A stretch of DNA of 64,000 nucleotides, taken from the NCBI GenBank assembly GCA_964631835.1, contig CAZWAD010000015.1, positions 24,722 to 88,721 of the forward strand. The letters are read 5' to 3'. The first letter of the stretch is position 1; each line of letters starts with the position of its first letter. The notes beneath the pieces are model-generated. The model saw only the letters and a list, made by a program, of their open reading frames with translations, made no database searches and was not told where the DNA came from. Positions 61,772 through 64,000 of the stretch are shown here, piece after piece. The DNA comes from Bog-950 sp964631835 (GTDB lineage Bacteria > Bacteroidota > Bacteroidia > Chitinophagales > LD1). The translations under genes were made by a program, and so were the position numbers.

Positions 61772-62128
61772 AACAAAAGCAGGACTTTTTGCGAAATACC
61801 TATGATACGAACGAACATAGACATTCCTCCATCTATCGTGTCTATGTTACATCGAGAAATGCCTTGAACAGCAGCGATGATAGACATGTTCGATGCGATT
61901 ATGTCTATTATCGTTCGTGTCGTGTCCGTTTTACTTCAAAAGCAAGACACGATAGCAACGATTTTGCCTATGTTCGATTGTATCGTGTCTATTTCACTTC
62001 GAATCATGCCTATTCCACTTCGTAACATGTCTGCTTTCGATGCTGTCGTGTCTATGTTCGCTCGTATCGTAGACATGATTCAAAGAAACAAAGACATGTT
62101 TGATGGAAACATAGACATGTTCGGTAAA
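61772..62128. repeat. degenerate 21-bp-period tandem array
   Basis: Seventeen consecutive 21-bp units keep perfect register from 61772 to 62128 (unit starts at 61772, 61793, 61814 and so on). Typical units read ATCGTGTCTATGTTCGCTCG and AACATAGACATGTTCGGTAA plus one base. The 8-10-bp core occurs in both senses at the same register, as TGTCTATG or CATAGACA, which are reverse complements. No unit is identical to another, so the array is old. Short frames with a 7-residue period exist but no plausible start or signal is seen. It ends 129 bp before the LRR gene at 62258. Confidence 0.85.
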
Positions 62129-62210
62129 ACGCTCATTATCAGCGCTGCAAATATTTGCAGGGTTCTGCTTAACATAACAAGAGCGGTGTTTCCTGTTAAA
62201 AGAGTGGTTT

Positions 62211-62240
62211 TTGTTTTGTGTGGAAAGAGGTTTACTTTTA
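62211..62240 (+). promoter_or_regulatory. promoter of the LRR/T9SS gene at 62258
   Basis: TTG (62211-62213), a 19-bp spacer and TACTTTTA (62233-62240), the same elements as at 40690-40720, with an 17-nt stretch to the ATG that resembles the paralogue's (ATCCxAxxCCATGAA). Confidence 0.6.
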
Positions 62241-62257
62241 ATGCCACATCCAACTCC

Positions 62258-64000
62258 ATGAAACGCCTTCTCCCTTTTGCCTTTTCATTTTTCATTTTTC
62301 ATTCTGCATTTTTCATTTCCCCAGCCCAGTGGGTTAGTATACCGGATACGAACTTCGGAGCGTGGCTGAATACTAACGGCTACTCTGCTTGTATGCAGGG
62401 CAATAATAGTGTGGGTTGGCAGATGGATACAAGTTGCCCGGATGTATTATGGGTATCAATGATTGATTGCGATAATTATAATATCAAAGATCTTTCAGGG
62501 ATTCAATATTTCGATATTCTTGAAATTCTATCATGCAATAACAATCAACTAAGTAGTCTTCCCTCTTTACCGAATAGTTTAACCTATTTATCTTGCAATA
62601 ACAATCAACTAAGTAGTCTTCCCTCTTTACCGAGTAGTTTAACTAGATTGTTTTGCCATGATAATCATCTTACTGGACTTCCACCCTTGCCAGGTAATTT
62701 ACGTGAATTGGATTGTAGGTATAACCAACTCAATAATATACCTGCTTTACCGAACAGATTAGAAAAATTATTCTGCCTTAATAACCAGCTCAACAGTTTA
62801 CCTGCATTGCCAGGTAGCTTAACTATGCTTCTTTGCCGGAATAATCAACTAAATAGCCTACCGGCATTGCCTGCAGGGCTTACCATCTTATACTGCGAAA
62901 GTAACAACTTAAGCAGTTTGCCGGAGTTGCCCGATTCATTAGGAGAGCTTAGAGTTGAACTTAATCCCTTGGTTTGCCTACCTCGCCTGAAGCGTATTTT
63001 AAATTTTACATACTATGGTACGAACATAACATGCCTACCCAATTATGGCTATGTAACAAGTGCTACTCCTACATTGAATGCCTATCCGCTCTGCGATTTG
63101 TTTAATGCACAGGGCTGTGAGGTTTACAGCAACCTCAGCGGCAAGGTTTATTTCGATGCCAATACCAACTGCCTTGGCGAAACTGCAGAGGGCGGTGTGG
63201 TAAATGTTCCTGTACGGCTTAAGAGCAATGGCATACTACTGCAACAAATGGGCACGGTGGCTTTGGGAACCTACTCATTCGATACCGACACGGGTAGTTA
63301 TGATATAAGTGCAGATACTACCGGCTTGCCGTTTTCCGTTGCCTGTCCTGCAACCGGTGTTTACTATGATACTATTACCTCTACCGATTCACTGCATTAC
63401 GAAAAAGACTTTGCTCTTGAATGCAAACCCGGTTTTGATTTAGCCGCCTGGAGTATTGAAGGAAGATTCAGACCTGGAGATACAAGGCGAGTAGATATTC
63501 ATGTGGGCAGTAGTAGTAATTTTTATGGCATTAACTGCCTAACAGGTGCCGGTGTTACCGGAAATGTAACTGTTTCTATTACCGGTCCTGCCGGTTATGT
63601 TTCTCCTGCTCCCGGAGCCCTTACTCCTGATAACGTGAGCGGCAATACGCTTACTTATAACATTGCCGACTTCGGAACGGTTGATTTCAACACCAGCTTC
63701 AATATTATGGTGCAGACTGATACTACTGCTGTAATCGGCAGCACTATTTGCTTTACGGTTACCGTTACTCCCATTACCGGTGATGATATTCCTGCTAATA
63801 ATATTCAGACTCACTGTTTTGTTGTTGTTGCTGGCTGGGACCCTAACGACAAACAGGTTTACCCGTTGAGCGATGTTGATGTAAATGGCGAGCGCTGGCT
63901 TACTTACACCATCAACTTCCAAAACACCGGCACCGATACGGCTATACATATTTATATTACCGATACCCTTGATACAGATTTAGATGTTTCCACTTTTCAG
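62258..64000 (+). CDS. secreted leucine-rich-repeat protein, paralogue of the 40740 gene (3' end outside window)
   Basis: The ATG at 62258 opens a frame of 581 codons without a stop to the window edge. The signal peptide MKRLLPFAFSFFIFHSAFFI is followed by QWVSIPDTNFGAWLNTNGYS, seven 20-residue LRR modules (SCNNNQLSSLPSLPNS, FCLNNQLNSLPALPGS and others; residues about 85-230) and a cap. The SdrD-like domain (GKVYFDANTNCLGETAEGG), then the region with WDPNDKQVYPLSDVDVNGERW and FQNTGTDTAIHIYITDTLD, matches the gene at 40740 domain for domain. The expected T9SS sorting domain is beyond the edge. Confidence 0.88.
   Translation, partial: MKRLLPFAFSFFIFHSAFFISPAQWVSIPDTNFGAWLNTNGYSACMQGNNSVGWQMDTSCPDVLWVSMIDCDNYNIKDLSGIQYFDILEILSCNNNQLSSLPSLPNSLTYLSCNNNQLSSLPSLPSSLTRLFCHDNHLTGLPPLPGNLRELDCRYNQLNNIPALPNRLEKLFCLNNQLNSLPALPGSLTMLLCRNNQLNSLPALPAGLTILYCESNNLSSLPELPDSLGELRVELNPLVCLPRLKRILNFTYYGTNITCLPNYGYVTSATPTLNAYPLCDLFNAQGCEVYSNLSGKVYFDANTNCLGETAEGGVVNVPVRLKSNGILLQQMGTVALGTYSFDTDTGSYDISADTTGLPFSVACPATGVYYDTITSTDSLHYEKDFALECKPGFDLAAWSIEGRFRPGDTRRVDIHVGSSSNFYGINCLTGAGVTGNVTVSITGPAGYVSPAPGALTPDNVSGNTLTYNIADFGTVDFNTSFNIMVQTDTTAVIGSTICFTVTVTPITGDDIPANNIQTHCFVVVAGWDPNDKQVYPLSDVDVNGERWLTYTINFQNTGTDTAIHIYITDTLDTDLDVSTFQ

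Noticed and set aside
61789..62025. 78-codon frame over the 21-bp array
   Set aside because: It only reflects the 7-codon period, starts within a repeat unit, and has no promoter or recognisable domain.

Overview
The window looks like a chromosomal segment of a free-living, aerobic member of the Bacteroidota, probably near the Chitinophagales/Sphingobacteriales side; this is an inference. The evidence is type IX secretion (T9SS) C-terminal sorting signals on several secreted proteins, TonB/TonB-dependent receptor and DUF4249 pairs, a 1,200-residue DnaE, promoters of the Bacteroidota type (TTG, about 17-20 bp, TAnnTTTG), starts without Shine-Dalgarno sites, and an O2-dependent HemF. Two runs of exactly 100 N show that it is a draft or metagenome assembly.

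Layout. 1-8.7 kb: the end of a TPR-adenylate cyclase, dnaE, a porin with small membrane-protein genes, a TonB protein and a DUF2809 protein. 8.9-18.7 kb: a large AsmA-like protein, cytidine deaminase, menA with an unknown coupled gene, a DUF899 protein, a CAP protein, a penicillin-acylase-type hydrolase and a DUF3179 protein. 18.8-20.1 kb: a gene graveyard holding a decayed Kelch/T9SS gene and a probable tail of a sulfite reductase. 20.1-28.7 kb: the whole C5 haem pathway from glutamyl-tRNA to protohaem (hemA-C-D-E-F-B-L on the minus strand, hemH divergent, hemJ at the end of the next minus-strand run). 28.7-35.5 kb: a minus-strand acyl-CoA cassette (biotin-dependent carboxylase pair, enoyl-CoA hydratase, BKACE-type cleavage enzyme, enoyl-CoA-reductase-like SDR, DUF218). 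35.9-39.7 kb: rnhA, proS and a secreted aromatic/Asn-rich protein broken by an assembly gap.

39.8-42.7 kb: a 42-bp minisatellite, a hairpin cluster and a leucine-rich-repeat (LRR) T9SS protein. 42.8-47.0 kb: rpsL-rpsG-fusA-rpsJ-rplC, closed by a terminator where the S10 operon would normally continue. 47.2-54.8 kb: a phosphoesterase, then a compact surface-glycan cassette (split transketolase, epimerase-GT2 fusion, secreted TonB domain, methyltransferase, GT-C enzyme with TPRs). 54.8-61.5 kb: a cation/H+ antiporter, a T9SS parallel beta-helix protein and a DUF4249/TonB-receptor pair. 61.8-64.0 kb: a 21-bp-period degenerate array followed by a second LRR T9SS protein that runs off the window.

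Themes. The haem operon and the tonB intergenic regions carry the same tandem 11-bp direct repeat, a possible shared iron/haem operator. The two LRR surface-protein paralogues each follow a minisatellite (42 and 21 bp) and share the same promoter layout. The hexamer ACCGGT is strongly over-represented throughout. Low-complexity micro-repeats sit in frame inside several genes. No tRNA, rRNA, CRISPR array or insertion sequence was recognised.
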